DNA of 64,000 nucleotides from Hybos culiciformis (lineage: Eukaryota > Arthropoda > Insecta > Diptera > Hybotidae): contig OZ023273.1 in assembly GCA_964007475.1 (NCBI GenBank), positions 137,303,308-137,367,307 of the forward strand, read 5' to 3'. Within the stretch, counting starts at the first letter, position 1. Every line of letters starts with the position of its first letter. Positions 35,601 through 48,722 of the stretch are shown piece by piece. Below the pieces are notes generated by a model. That model saw nothing but the letters and a program-made list of their open reading frames with translations, did not search any database and was not told the DNA's origin. A program made the translations under genes and the position numbers.

Positions 35601-38600
35601 CCACTTGATCTTGAATTTAAATGCATATTCTAATTCTGGAATTTTTTTTCTGAGCATCAAAATTCGTCAATATATTATGGTAATATAGTTAGGAATAGGT
35701 TTGTAGTTGTTTAGGACCAATTAAGATCTAGGTATATTTTTATGAAACAAAATAGTGTTAAGCTAAATCTATTTTGGTGAAAGATAATGGAAAACTTCTG
35801 AACCTCCGATTTTCCAGAATTTACAGGCATACTACGTGGAGTGTAATAAATTTGTTTTTATTTTCAAACTGATTATGTATATATGGTTTTTACAACAAAA
35901 TATTACCATTAATGTTTACATATAATGCATGTAGTACGTAAGGTTTGGTAATTTATCTTTAATGTAAAAGTCTATTAGGTTTAAGTTTCATATATGTATG
36001 TTATATTATTCCAAAGTAAAAGTGATATACATTTTGATTACTTGGAATTTTCTATATAAATAAATGTATAGCTTCTATTTGAGTTTCAAATACAAAGTAA
36101 AGGAATTATTTCCTTCCTCTTTACATATTTAGGTGTTTTAAATAAAATGTATATTTTTAAAGACAAATATTTTGTCATAATGATGCCAATGTTTTTAAAG
36201 AGAAACATTAATTTTAAATATTACTATTCATTTAGTTAGAATTTATAAAATTTTTGTGTGGTTTTGTTATTTACTAATACGAAAAGTTATACTCATTATC
36301 GTTGAATTTTTTTTCACTCGATAATGGTTTTGTTCTCGGTTAGCATGATTTTAAATGTTTGTGATCTGATATTTGCAAAATTATTGTAACATGCATGGAA
36401 TGATTAAACTTTGAAAATCAATGATTTCGAATCTATGAAATTCGTGCCAAAAACAAATCTATTTTCTTTCACTCCAAAACTAAACCTTGAGTTCAAATAA
36501 TTTTTATACTAACAGAAAACTTGAGTTTACCTAAATTTATGCCAGAAATTTTTCGGTTTTCTAAAAATACATAATATACCAAAAAAATTCTTTAAACAAA
36601 ATCCGATTTGATTATTCTTTAAAATTAAGTCTCTCTTTTCATTCAAATGTGAAATTAACATTAAGTATATCTTTTTTTTTTTGTTCTCTTAAGATAATAA
36701 TCTCTATTATAATTATTATTATAATTTAAATATTTAATTATGTAAATATGTGTATTAAGTTTAACATTTTTGAGAAAATGGGGTGTTTAATGTTTTAACA
36801 TTTTATGTAATATGTATTATATTTAAAACTGATTATGATCACAATATTATTTATTCAACTTTGAAAAATTTTCAAAATATGTATTATAATAATAATAATA
36901 ATAAAAGAAAAACTTCTTATATGTCTGTTAATAAAATTTCAATTAGTTTTAGGTTTTATAACCAAAGAGAAAGTAATTTATATGGTAAGAGGCTTAGGTA
37001 TGAAAAATGTATATGAATTTTATATTTAACACTTAGATGCAACACATAAATTGCAATTACTTTTATAAAATAAATTAATAAATAAATTAACATTTTTGAA
37101 TTAACCTTTTCATGCATGAATTTTAATTTTTTTTCTATATATATATGAATAATTAATAAGTAATCTTAAGAAATTATTTGACCATTCTTCCACTTGAAGA
37201 AACAACAAAAAAGTGTATTAAGTTGTTTATTTAAAACATGACGTTTTTAATAATATAAATAACTAACTATAAACTCAAGATTATTAGTTCTAATTAATTT
37301 AATAATCCTAAAAATACCTGAAACCCGGACTGAGGAAGAAGAATGATCATTAATTTCGATTTAGTAAATTATTTTAGATTGTTAAACAATCGACTAATGA
37401 AAATATCAAATCAATTGCTGACATTATGCGAGAAAAGGTTAACACTAATATTTTTTTTTATTTAAGAAGAAGAAAAAAGTTTTTCTCTATGACGCAGATA
37501 TATAGTGGAGTACGAATAAAAAGGTTAAGAAATAATAATTTAATATGACTTTATATTGATTAGGGCTGAATGAAGAAAATGTAATTTTTTTCTGTAATTT
37601 CTAAAAGAAAGTTGTATCCACGTAAATAAATTCATATTTTACAAGTAGATATCAACAAAAAAAATTATACGATTCAAGTAAATAAAGATAATAGTTTTTT
37701 CGTGTGTCAACTCAAACATGTTCTGTTATATGTAAAAATTTTTTTGGATAGTGAGTCCGTTTATTTGATAAAAGCTGAAAAGTTTGGAACTTTAATAAAT
37801 CCTATAATATTATATAAACAATTTTCATCGTTAATTTTAATTATTTTTTATCATAATCCTTAAAATATAAACACAAACCATAATATAATTATATTTATCA
37901 CATAAAATTAATAATAAAAAAAAAAAATAACATAAATGCACAATTAAATAATTTCATAAAATCAATAGAAAATGAATTTGATATTATTATACGTTTGCAT
38001 TTTAACAAATTTTCACAATTGAAAGTATAATTAATTTAAAAACCACAATTGATAGTATTGTTGATTCATTCATAAAAAAAAAAAAAATCATTTCGAATTA
38101 ATTTTAATGAATGAAATTCAAATTACACTCGTTTTCAAAATTAATTAGTCATCAATCTGAGTTGTTACTTTTTTTTTTTTTTTTACAAATTATTATAATT
38201 TTATTTTTGTGTGTAATTGAATTTTTTTTTTGTGAAATTAAAAATAAATTTATACGTCATAAAATTACTTATAGTTTTTGTATAGTATTTTTTTTTTAAA
38301 TTTAAATAAACATTTGCTTATTGTTTATAAACAAAATTAAATCTTGATTTATTTTAAGAGTCTAAAAAAATTTCCTTAAAAATATTTTTTATTTTGAGAC
38401 CGCAAATTCGATCAAAAGTTAAAGAATTTTGAAATATGAGAGCCATAAATTTGACAACCATACATTAATTAGAAAATTGAAATAAATAAATCACAAAATC
38501 TCGAGAAATTATTTTAAATGCTAATAATTCAAATATAATAAAACTTTGGTTTTTTTTAAATAATTAATTTTCATAAAACTGTTTATATTATTATAACTAG

Positions 38601-41600
38601 CGTTACAGAAATTAGAAAATTCAATTATAATTTTGTTGAAAAAATAATGAATATAATTTTCCGTAAAAAGATTTATTAACCAAATCTATATGAATCATAT
38701 AATAATAAACTTATTAGATATTACTTGCGATGACTAACTTTTATAAAATATTATAAAAAATTTCATTATGTTAATAGAGATTCATTTGTATTCCAAGAAA
38801 TTCAAACGAATTTCAATAATTATTATTATTATTATTTCAATTATATATTTTAATTTACTTTATTGTATGTAATATGCATATTTATAAATTTCACACTAAA
38901 TCTATTAAGCAGAGACTCATATTAATTGTTTAACGGTATTACTAACGATATTGTTAAATAACTTATTTCACATAATAATAGTTATGCCCTTATTAAATTT
39001 ACACTGAGATTATATAGAAAGTTTAGAATTGTTATAAAATTAACGCAATATTGCGAACTTTATTATATTATCTATGATTTTTAATTATAGAAAATTTATA
39101 ATGTTACTGGACTAGACTAGAATTATAATATTTTTGCATATTATAAAAATTTGCACGAAATGAAAAATCAATAGAATTTTATAATATTAAAGAAAGTTAA
39201 TTTTTATATAAGATCTATGTATCTTAATTTTGTAGTGATTGAATGAAAATATGATGATGTAAGAACTTAAATTTAGAAGTTTATTTTTACAGATTTTACA
39301 TTTTTATTTCATCATAAAATTGCAAATTTTACTTACTCTTTTATTTGCTAACCACCTGTTGAGCACAATATCTTCAATCAATATCTCTATCAATTTAATT
39401 AATTAGTTTCCACTACCGATTTTATTTTACATAAAAATAGAGCATTAATTTAGTTGATGTTTTTCTACACAAAAAAAAAGACATAAAACTTAACTATATA
39501 TATAAATGATTAAAGAAATGAGACATGTTTGATACAATGCAAAATGGCATTATAATTGCATAATATTCAATCTGGAGTCTAGACGGAAATCTTTTATTAT
39601 TTCTTGTTGGTTTAATAAGAAAAAAAATGGGGTTTTTGTAGTCGTGTGAGGCTACTATTATAAACAAATTATTAAGATTTTATAAAGAAACTTTACTCTA
39701 AAAACTATAACTTGATCAATATTTTTATTTATATTTTATTGTACTTAAAACTGAAGAACTGCAATATAATGTAGTCTCTAATAAGTTCTTCCAAAAACAT
39801 TCAACATTAATTTTAGTTCGTAATTCCATAACTCTTTTTTGATAAACATTTTTCGTGGTTTTTCACCCAGTCATCGTAAATCAAAATAAAATCTCAATTG
39901 ATCTAAATTACATTAATTTAAAAAGATTCAAATTTTTATTTAAAATACATTTTTTTATTTCCTTGTGAAACTTTTCATCAAAAAAAAAGGATATTATGAC
40001 ACAAAAGAAAATTTCTCTTTATTTTGCGACAATGAAATCAAGGTGTAAATATCACACTGATTATTCAAATTTTATGTTTCTTTTTTTTTAATCAGACAAA
40101 ATCAAAAGTTTTTCAGATGAAAAGTTGAAAAACATACAAAACAAAATGCAGACAAAGTTAAAATAAAAAAATAAAAAAATTCTTTTCATTTTGAAGATGA
40201 GGTTAAAATATACATACTTTAGTTAGTGTACATATATAGTTGATGTTGTTTAAATTTTAAAGGATTCTCATAGAAAAGTTGCCATATTACACTATACTAC
40301 TAACTATATAAATGTTTTGAGATAAATAAAAATTTAATTTTAACTTGACTAAATGGGTTTTTAATTATCATATAATGAAAACGATCATGAAAAGAACATA
40401 AGCATGAAGGAATGTAGAAAATCAAAGGACATTTAAACAATTAAGACTAGAAAAGAAATTACTGGCTTTGGAACTAAAAATTGGAACTAAAAACCTCATA
40501 CATCACAAATAATTACACAAATCCCATTAAGTATATCTGAAATTTAAAACATTTTTGGTTTGTTAATTTATAAAAAAAAAAAAGTATCCAAAAACAACCA
40601 TATAAAGCCCCCCAGAATTTGCTTTGCTCTGTATTATTAACATCATTGTGTAAGATTTTTTTTTTAGGATTAAAAAATATTTTTATTATATGTCCTTAAT
40701 TTTATGATTAACAAATAAGAAAAACATTATTATATTTTTTATTTCATTGAGATATGTATAATGTGTGTTTGCTGGAGATTTTATATATAATTTTGATTAA
40801 ATTATGTCATTCTTATTAATTTTGTGTTTTGTATGCTTAATATAATTCTGTCGACAACCTCTTATAAAATCATATTTTTATTTAATATACAGAAATGTCC
40901 ATGAACTTTCATTACTTTATGATTATATGTATATTATGTCCCTTAAATATACCTTATATATGTAAAAGTTTAGCTATATATGTGTACAGAAGATAATCCT
41001 TATAAAAATGTCATAAGTCTATGTGTGGTAAAGAGTTAATGTTAAAGATAAATTTAATATAATTTTGTTTTTTTTTTAAACTGATATTAATATTTTTTGC
41101 GCATATATGTATATTAAGTAAGTGTTTGTGGAAAAAAAAGTACTATGTAGCATAAAATTTGTCTTATGATGGATGTTAAAAATATTAAGTATGCATATAG
41201 AAAGAAAACTAATGCTCAATTATTTCAAACATGTGACGTGATGCATTGCACTTATAAAATTCATTTAGTTTTATGAAATTCATGCATGCATTATGTTTTG
41301 AAAATAAATCTTTATCTCCAAGTAATAAAATTTTTTTAATAAATTATTTAGAGCTTATTTTTTTTTAATATTATATAATATTTCTCTATTTTTGAAGTTT
41401 GAAACATATGCTAAATATATTATTGTGATGGTTCCGGACGCAGAGTATTTAATATTTAACCAATCTAAGAATTCAAAATGTTAGTAGTTGTCACTTGATT
41501 CTTAATAAAATTATATCCATCGCCATAAAAATGATTGCGATTTGGATTAGATGCACAAAATCGACAAGTAAAAGGAAAAAAAATAAATGTATGGGACGTT

Positions 41601-43560
41601 GAAATCAAGTCATATATAATACTTTTGATGGAATATATATTAAATTGTACTATTAGTTGGTATTTGTGTTCAAAATTTCTTCGAAAATAAGACGCAAAAG
41701 AAAAACTACACTTAAAGGTGCTAAAAAGAAAAAAAAACTAAAATAAATAAATAATTTCATAAAATATTGTTTTGTAGGATATTTGGCGCCCTTTTTTTTC
41801 CATTAATTTTCTTTTATTTTTTAATAAATATATACACTGTCTAGTTAATTTAATATTATTTACTATCAATTTCATGTTAATTTCCAAAATAAAAGAAAAT
41901 TTTTTGTATTTTTTATTTGTTTGGCCCCAAAACATATATTTATAGTTATAAAATATAATGTTGGTGAATTTGGAGAAGAAAAATAATTTATTTAAAATTG
42001 ATTAAAAAAGAAAAAAAAAAAAAACAGTACACATCAAAACTACTATGAGCAGCCACATGATGTCCATAATATGTAAAATACCTATAAAAGAAAAAAAAGA
42101 ACAACAAAAATTTTTTCATCTTTCATATTATTTATGTACATAGTATAGAAACATATAAAAACATATTACACAGAGTTATATATTAATAGGAAAGTTCAAT
42201 GTACCATCTTAGCCCATTATCAAATTTATAAATCATGAAAATGAATTGAAAAAAACAAAAAACAAAAAAACAAATTATTTTTAAATCGGTGTCAGTTTTT
42301 TGTTATGTTACAATTTACTTTTTTTTCAAAAGTATAAAATTTTTAATCAAAAATCATTTGAAGAAAAAAATATAGTATCGAGAAAAAAAAAACAAAATAT
42401 TTAAAGTCAATAAAAAAAAATTTGTTTTATTTTTTTTTTTTTTTGATAAATTACATTTTTAAAGAGATTTGAAATTATTTTTTACAGATTGAGTTAAATT
42501 GAAAAAAAAAAAAAAAAAAAATGAAATAAAAATTAATGTGTTTATCATTTATGTTAATTTTATACTTATATGTTCCGGACCGATTGATTTATAAATATAA
42601 AGAAGTGACTGGGCCTTTTAAATTCGGTCCCCATAAATTGTAATCAATATTTAAAAAAGTGATAAATTATAATAATTTAAGGATTTTACAAGAGATTTTC
42701 ATTTGACATATTCTACTTACTATATTACACTATGGTAAACTAATAGAGTTTATCCAGTGAAATAAACATAATGCGATGCATTAAAAAAGTAAAACAGAAA
42801 CTTGTCTTTGAACCCTTTTTTTGTACTTATGTTAACAATATTATGAATAATTTTGCCGAATATTGATTTCAAAGTAGGAATATAATTAATTTCACATCTA
42901 CAATATTTATACAGAGAGTCTAGACTTTACACCTACAATTTTTAAATCATCTTAAATTAAAAACATATTTTATTTCAAACATTGCTGTCCAAGAACAAAC
43001 AAAAACAATATTTTTTTTAATTTTCTGAAGTGATTAAATCGATTAGTTTACCCAAAATAATAAATCTGAAGTTAAAAAAAAATTAATATAAAAATAAAAA
43101 AAAAAACAATACTATTCTAAAAATAAATGAAAATCAAATAAAGATAAAGACATGCATTCATTATTATTAAAACAGAGAGAAAAAAAAATTATTTCATTTC
43201 TAGACTACTTGTAATGAAAATTGATTAAAAACCAATTACACCCGAAATATTTCTTTTTTTATCGAATTTCTCCATAAAAAAAAATTATTGAAAAAAAAAA
43301 ACAAATGATAAATTAAGATTCTGGCATTAAAACTGAAAAAAAAATTAGTATCTAAATAAAATTCCGTGTCTAAGAAAATGTAAAGAATTAAATTTCCTTC
43401 TTTTTTTTTTCTTGTTATTTTTATTTATTTTTTTTCAAAGTTTTATTTTCCCCTTGAATGAATCAATAAAATTCTGTTTATATAAAATTCAAAGACACCT
43501 GATCGATTCAAACAAAACAACAAAAAAAAAAACATCAAAACAGGTATTTTTCAAATGATG

Positions 43561-43723
43561 AGTAGTAGTCTTCGTGACTGTGTGTAGAAACGAAATAAAA
43601 TTTAATCACGACTGCGCGACAAGATCATTAGATTGTGTGTAGCGCTAAAGATTGTTTATATATACTTATAAGAACTGTCACGCATACAATAAAAGAATTT
43701 AGATACAGCGATACTCGAAAAAG
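43561..43723 (+). promoter_or_regulatory. Possible 5' leader / non-coding first exon
   Basis: A patch richer in G+C and CpG (AATCACGACTGCGCGACAAG; TGTGTGTAGCGC) contains TATATATACTTATAAG at 43657-43672. About 55 bp later an AAAAAG|GTATGA splice-donor-like junction (GT at 43724) appears. A TATA-like element, mixed-composition leader and donor are in the order expected of an untranslated first exon. Two similar GTGACTGTGTGTAG / GATTGTGTGTAG words occur in it. No start codon with a useful frame is seen. Confidence 0.17.
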
Positions 43724-44991
43724 GTATGATGTCTTTTTAGATACAAAACGATCAAACAAGTTTGATATTATTTTTTTATAATACAAAATACAGGTCTTGT
43801 CATAGATATAAATTTGTTATCTGCCCAAAAAAAAACCATTGGAAATTCAAGAATTAAATATGCCTTTTATAAATAAGTTTATTTTAAATAATATTAAAAT
43901 TATTCTTCTAGCTAAAATTATTCTTTGAAAATATAGTGCAGTGGATAGTACGATATGGAAAATAGTGTTTAAAAAGTTTTGTTAGCTCGTTTTTAAAACA
44001 CATAAGATTTCTCCATTAACATAAAATAATTTTATTTACCACCAGCTATAACTTTTGTACCACAGTAGTTGAAATTTTATTTTTATGACATCGACAATAA
44101 ATAATTTTTAAGTTATTCAACAGTATCTTAAATTCAATACTATATATCTTTTATTCTTACATACATAAATCAAACAATATTTTAATAAAAGCAAATATTA
44201 AAAAAAAATTCTTTTGAAAAATTTTCTATATGTACTCAGATTGAGCTTTAATTTTAGTTTTCGTAGTAATGAAGCTTATTTACAATTCTGTAAATTAGAC
44301 ATATCTTTTTTTATTTAGTTTTCCCTATTTTTATTTCATATATATGAACATCGTTCTCGGAAATTCCTATTTGTTGTTTTGTAAAAATAATTTCCGTCAA
44401 CATGACTATTTTTTTTATTAAAAATTTATTTAGGACAAAAATACTAATATGACTATAATATTAATATCGAATATCAGAATTGATACCATGACAGAGATGT
44501 CAGTTACTTTAAAATCTGTTTTTCTTTTCGTAATTTTTTTTAAATAAAAAAAAACCAAAAAAAAATGTTTTAACTTGAATTTACATATTATTATAAGTTT
44601 CTAAATTTAGCGTTAAAAATTTATTGATAAAATGTTTAGCATAATTCTTATAGACATAAACACGTATATAAAGTTGTTACACTTTAAATTTAAAATCTAA
44701 TATTATTCATTTTAAATTCCAATTTATGTTTAGATTTTAGGAGTTCTGTCATTTGAATATATTTGAAAGCTATATACCAATGTTGAATATTAATTGCCAC
44801 GTTCTTGACGCTGAAATTTTCAAATTTTCTACATGCCAATTTTGTATTCGGAAAACAGATATATTCTAAATTCTTTCTTGTCTCAATATCAAGATGACCT
44901 TACTATACACATTAAAATCTAAGCTAAAAATAAATTATAGTCCTTGAGAAAGAAAAAAATCTAATTACATAGTGACACAACCAAAATATAT

Positions 44992-45037
44992 TTGACATTT
45001 TAAAATGAAATGAAATGAATTGACATTTTAAAATGAA
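44992..45037 (+). repeat. 18-bp direct repeat, 28-bp period
   Basis: TTGACATTTTAAAATGAA occurs at 44992-45009 and again at 45020-45037, separated by ATGAAATGAA. Confidence 0.85.
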
Positions 45038-46271
45038 TTACATATTCCCAATTGTATGAGTCGCTGATTTTATGAACAAGGATTAGACATTTTATTTGAA
45101 TTAAGAACATTTATAATGAGTGAAAAAGGTTTCTAACGTAAATGTAATCTAAAATAGAAAATGTGAAGTATAGAGATTTGTAGTATAGGTATGTAGTATA
45201 ATTTGTATTTTTAAAATGATTTATCAAACTCATATCCTTTGCAATTTCCAAAGTTTTCTTTCCTCAGCAATATTGTTAAGGCACCTATACATTTGAAAAA
45301 TATTCCGACTGAATTTAAAATAAATAACAAAAGAAACCATTTTTAAGGTGAATGTTTTCTTATTTCGTAGAATTTTATTTTTTTTTATTTATGCTAAGAA
45401 GCTTCGTTTAATTTTTTTTTTCTAAAGAAGTCCTTAAATTAAATTTTGCAATTTATAAAAAAATGACTTCTCAGGTTTCTTTTTAATTTTTCTTTTCTTC
45501 TCTTGAAATTTTTTTTTATTTTTTTTTTCTGCTTTTTTTGCAAAAATCACTTAACATCTAAAAATAAAATAAAAGATTAATCATGCAAATCAGAATCTTT
45601 TTGTTATTGGCATGTTGTCTTTAATCTAATCTACATAGAGTGTAGTGCAATATATATACAAAGTTTTTTTTTTTATATAAAAGTATTATTATTATTTACA
45701 TATACATTAATGTTATATATTAAATAAAAAAAAGCATTACATAAATTCCCTTTAATAAATTTATATTTTTTTTTTAATATTAAAAAAAAAAAAAAAACAG
45801 ACGAAGAACAAAAGAATATCTCAACCTTGATTGAAAATCTTTTGTGTCAATCTTCCTCTTGCACCCACCACAAAGAAAAATAAGCCATCGTAATATTATG
45901 AATTTTTATATATACAACTTTTTTTCTTGTCGTAAACTAAAATCGCTAAATCAACATAAAACCCCTTTTTCGCACCTACATAATTATAAGTAAATTTTGC
46001 GAAAAATAAAAACGAAAGAAAAAATTTGAGTCTAAGAAGTATTTTATTTTCTGAAATATTGTTCTAAAAGCCTTTTTTAGAATATATAATTTTTTATCCA
46101 CCCACCATTGTGATTTTTGAGTAGGTTTTTAGAAGCATTATAGAGTTCTTGAACAACATCTGATACCAGGTGTTATGTTGATCCTTAAGGAAATTTATAC
46201 AAAGACGAGGAGATAGAGAGTGAATTTAGAAAACTAGAATTAGACACAATTTCTCCGTCTTGATTTTTCAG

Positions 46272-46362
46272 ATAAAAAATAGGGAAAAAAATTCAGAAAA
46301 AAAAATTGATCGTCAATATGTTTGGACTTTTTATGACCACTGTTCACTGGACCATATATATT
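46272..46362 (+). CDS. Candidate internal coding exon, 91 nt, unknown protein
   Basis: Bounded by a strong acceptor (TCTCCGTCTTGATTTTTCAG ending at 46271) and a GTAAGT donor at 46363. Frame 0 is open through all 30 codons. It begins with a charged stretch (NREKNSEKKIDRQ) and continues YVWTFYDHCSLDHIY, a mix of aromatic and polar residues not typical of simple DNA. First codon positions have more G/C (11 of 30) than third (6 of 30). It enters in phase 0 and exits in phase 1. The open frame in fact extends from 46230 to a stop at 46434-46436 without an ATG. The next plus-strand candidate whose phase fits is 47080-47216. No family recognised. Confidence 0.27.
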
Positions 46363-46514
46363 GTAAGTTAGGGCGTTTCAGATCAGAATGGCTGATTATT
46401 TCGAAGGCAAACATCAGCAGTATTATGCTTAAGTAAAAAAATATGTCAAATTTAAGATAAGCTAATTCCGTTCTTTTTAGTTCGTAGCTATTTTATAAGT
46501 TAATTCAATCCTTA

Positions 46515-46553
46515 TTTCAAAAGTTTCAAAAAAGTTTCAAAAAGTTTCAAAAA
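46515..46553 (+). repeat. Short minisatellite, TTTCAAAAAG units
   Basis: Four consecutive units of 9, 11, 10 and 9 bp, each starting TTTCAAAA and separated by G. Unit length differs only in the A run. Confidence 0.85.
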
Positions 46554-47019
46554 TTATGTATTTATTAATGCTGACACCGATCTTTTAAGTTGGTAATACT
46601 AAAATATAATATTGATAATTAAGCTAGATACCTACTACTCTAAAATGAATAATGACCAGTCAACGCTTCATTTTATTTAAATTAAAAGCATTTAATGTTT
46701 CCGTTAAAAGAAATTGCATGAAAAGGAAACATAATTCGAGACTCGCTAATCAAAAAGTTATCTTTTTCTTTTTTTTCTTTTTTAAATAAGCTAAGAAGCG
46801 GTATAAAAAAATATATATAAGTGTATGTATGAAATAATGCATTTTTTGCCCTTTTCCAATTTATATGAATTTTTCATATACCAAAAAAGTAATACTAATA
46901 ACAAAAACCAAAGAAGAAAAAAAAAAATTAGTAGTTTATTCCCCCTTCTGCACAACTCATTAAATTTCATAAAATATAAAATGTATCTTTAAGATACTTA
47001 ATTTTATTATAATTTTCAT

Positions 47020-47079
47020 ATGCTGCTGCTGCTGCTAGGTATACATTACAATATATATCTCTCTCTATACATTTTCTAG
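47020..47079 (+). CDS. Tiny open frame with leucine run over a (CTG)n tract
   Basis: ATG is followed by CTG CTG CTG CTG CTA and continues to TAG at 47077-47079, giving 19 codons with the start MLLLLLGIHYN. It looks like the beginning of a signal peptide, but the leucines come from a short CTG microsatellite (47021-47036). The frame ends at once, inside the polypyrimidine tract of the next candidate acceptor. Probably not a gene. Confidence 0.06.
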   Translation: MLLLLLGIHYNIYLSLYIF

Positions 47080-47216
47080 TTCTATGTAGAGTTAGAGTGT
47101 TTTTATATTGCAATCAAACTTTACATGTACAATACAATATGTACAATATGTACAAATACACAAAAAAAAAAGAAAAAAAATACAAAAACCTAAAACAAAC
47201 GTTAACAAAAATTTAA
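47080..47216 (+). CDS. Weak terminal-exon candidate, basic C-terminus
   Basis: An acceptor with a long pyrimidine tract (CTCTCTCTATACATTTTCTAG ends at 47079, last bases only quoted here as ATTTTCTAG) leads into a frame. Two bases complete a codon, then 44 codons run to TAA at 47214-47216. The front part (LCRVRVFLYCNQTLHVQYN) is of mixed composition. The rest is lysine-rich from A-rich DNA. The entry phase matches the exit of 46272-46362, where the joint codon would be TTT. This is a possible but unproven pairing. Confidence 0.13.
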
Positions 47217-48295
47217 TAATGTGACTCTAATATGGGTGTAATAGCCAAGCACTCTGTGTCAACACTTAATTTTTTTGTTGTTTGATATTTATATACACCA
47301 CAATATTGTACTATGAATGTAGATGTGGCGGCGAATGTTTATTTATGAAATTTAGAGTTAATAAAGAAATGACTGCTTCGAATTGACTGCTGCTTATTAC
47401 TATGAGTAATTTTAAAAATTAACGTATATTTATTTGTTTAAAGATGTAAAATAATGTAAAATAATAATAATAATAAATAATAAATAATATAAATTTTTAT
47501 TTCAATGAACGATGTGTACCTAGTATATTTGTGTGAATGACAGCTCGAATAATATTTATTTTATTTTCAAAAAAAGTAAGTACAGTTTTATGTTATTTGT
47601 CTGTCACAAGTAAATTATTTTGTAGGATCTTATTATTTTATTAAAAATAATATGGTATAGATGACAAAATTATTCATGTCCACAAAAATATAATACCATG
47701 AAGATATTTATTAAATTTTTTTTAATAAATTAAAAAAAAAAAAATTATTTGCCCTGATGAAGTTTAAATATAATTTTTGAAAGTAAATATTTTTTGAGGC
47801 AATCAAGATAAAACCCCTGTACTCTTGAATACTGTCCAAAAATATACATAATTATAAAAAATATTTTAATTCAATATTTTTAATTTAAAAAAAAATTAAT
47901 TTTAATATTAAAATTTTCAACTATAGTAAAATCGTAATTTCAAATTCAATTACTCATACAAAAAAAAAAAAAAATATGACTACGCCCAAATAGCTGCTTA
48001 CAAAATAATAATTTTCAATTTCGACTGCTCTACACGTAATATTTATTTTTATTTAGACTTCGAAACACTTTGTACTGTGACTATGTAATTGTATTTTATA
48101 TAGTAGAGTCTCTATTTTGTGTAGTATTGAAAAAAAAAAAAATAAGTAAAAGATACAACATGCATACATACACATACTATATAGAGAGTTATATTGAATA
48201 TGGTATTTTTTTTTTTTGATGAAAAATATATGTATATAGATATTCGTATGTTTGTAGTGTATTTTTATGTACATTTTCACCGAATTTTTTTTCAG

Positions 48296-48371
48296 TCTTT
48301 TAGTAACTGTTGCTTCGTACGTAGTTATAATACTTTTTATAGAATTTTATACGGATTTTGGAATTTCTTAA
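48296..48371 (+). CDS. Candidate terminal exon encoding a membrane-spanning C-terminus
   Basis: A strong acceptor (CACCGAATTTTTTTTCAG ending at 48295) is followed by one base completing a codon. Twenty-four codons, beginning LLVTVASYVVIILFIEF and continuing YTDFGIS, run to TAA at 48369-48371. The first 15 residues are a good transmembrane helix. First codon positions are G/C-enriched (10 of 24) and third positions strongly A/T (21 of 24), the pattern of real coding DNA in AT-rich genomes. A different frame through the same DNA is open longer (72 codons from 48194) but lacks this periodicity. The SY-hydrophobic-EF end is loosely reminiscent of seventh-helix ends of insect chemoreceptors, but the spacing does not match their TY-five residues-QF motif. 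AATAAA occurs about 30 bp after the stop. Upstream exons unknown. Confidence 0.25.
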
Positions 48372-48722
48372 TATATATTTTACATACGTATTTGAAAAAA
48401 AAAAAAAAATAAAAAAATATAAATATAATATATGTTTTCTCGAAACGAATTAAAAGAAAAAATAATAATAACTGTTTTTCTTAAAAAAAAAAAATAATAA
48501 AAATTAATTAAAAAAAATTTATACAATCTAAATTTTTACAATCTAAAAGAAAATTAAAAAAATTTTAATTAAATAAAAATATATTTATTCATAAACACGA
48601 ACCTAGATTAGGTTTTTCATAAATTTGTGTAATTCTTTATTTCTGATAATAAATAAAAAGATAATTTAATTTTATCAATAATTAATAAAAAAAGTCTCAT
48701 AAAAATTTGCACTTATCAATTT

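Larger units (their letters stand above)
32625..46271. other. Long AT-rich block, intergenic or intronic
   Basis: No gene recognised. It is mostly simple sequence with small islands of mixed composition near 33640-33740 (9-bp inverted repeat CAACTTCAA / TTGAAGTTG), 41420-41600 and 42570-42640. A leader-like patch (43561-43723) and a short direct repeat (44992-45037) are listed separately. A 49-codon open run without splice signals at about 41455-41605 is treated as chance. Confidence 0.5.

Noticed and set aside
41455..41605. 49-codon open run containing an internal ATG (MIAIWIRCTKSTSKRKK)
   Set aside because: No acceptor or donor, no family match; length well within chance expectation.
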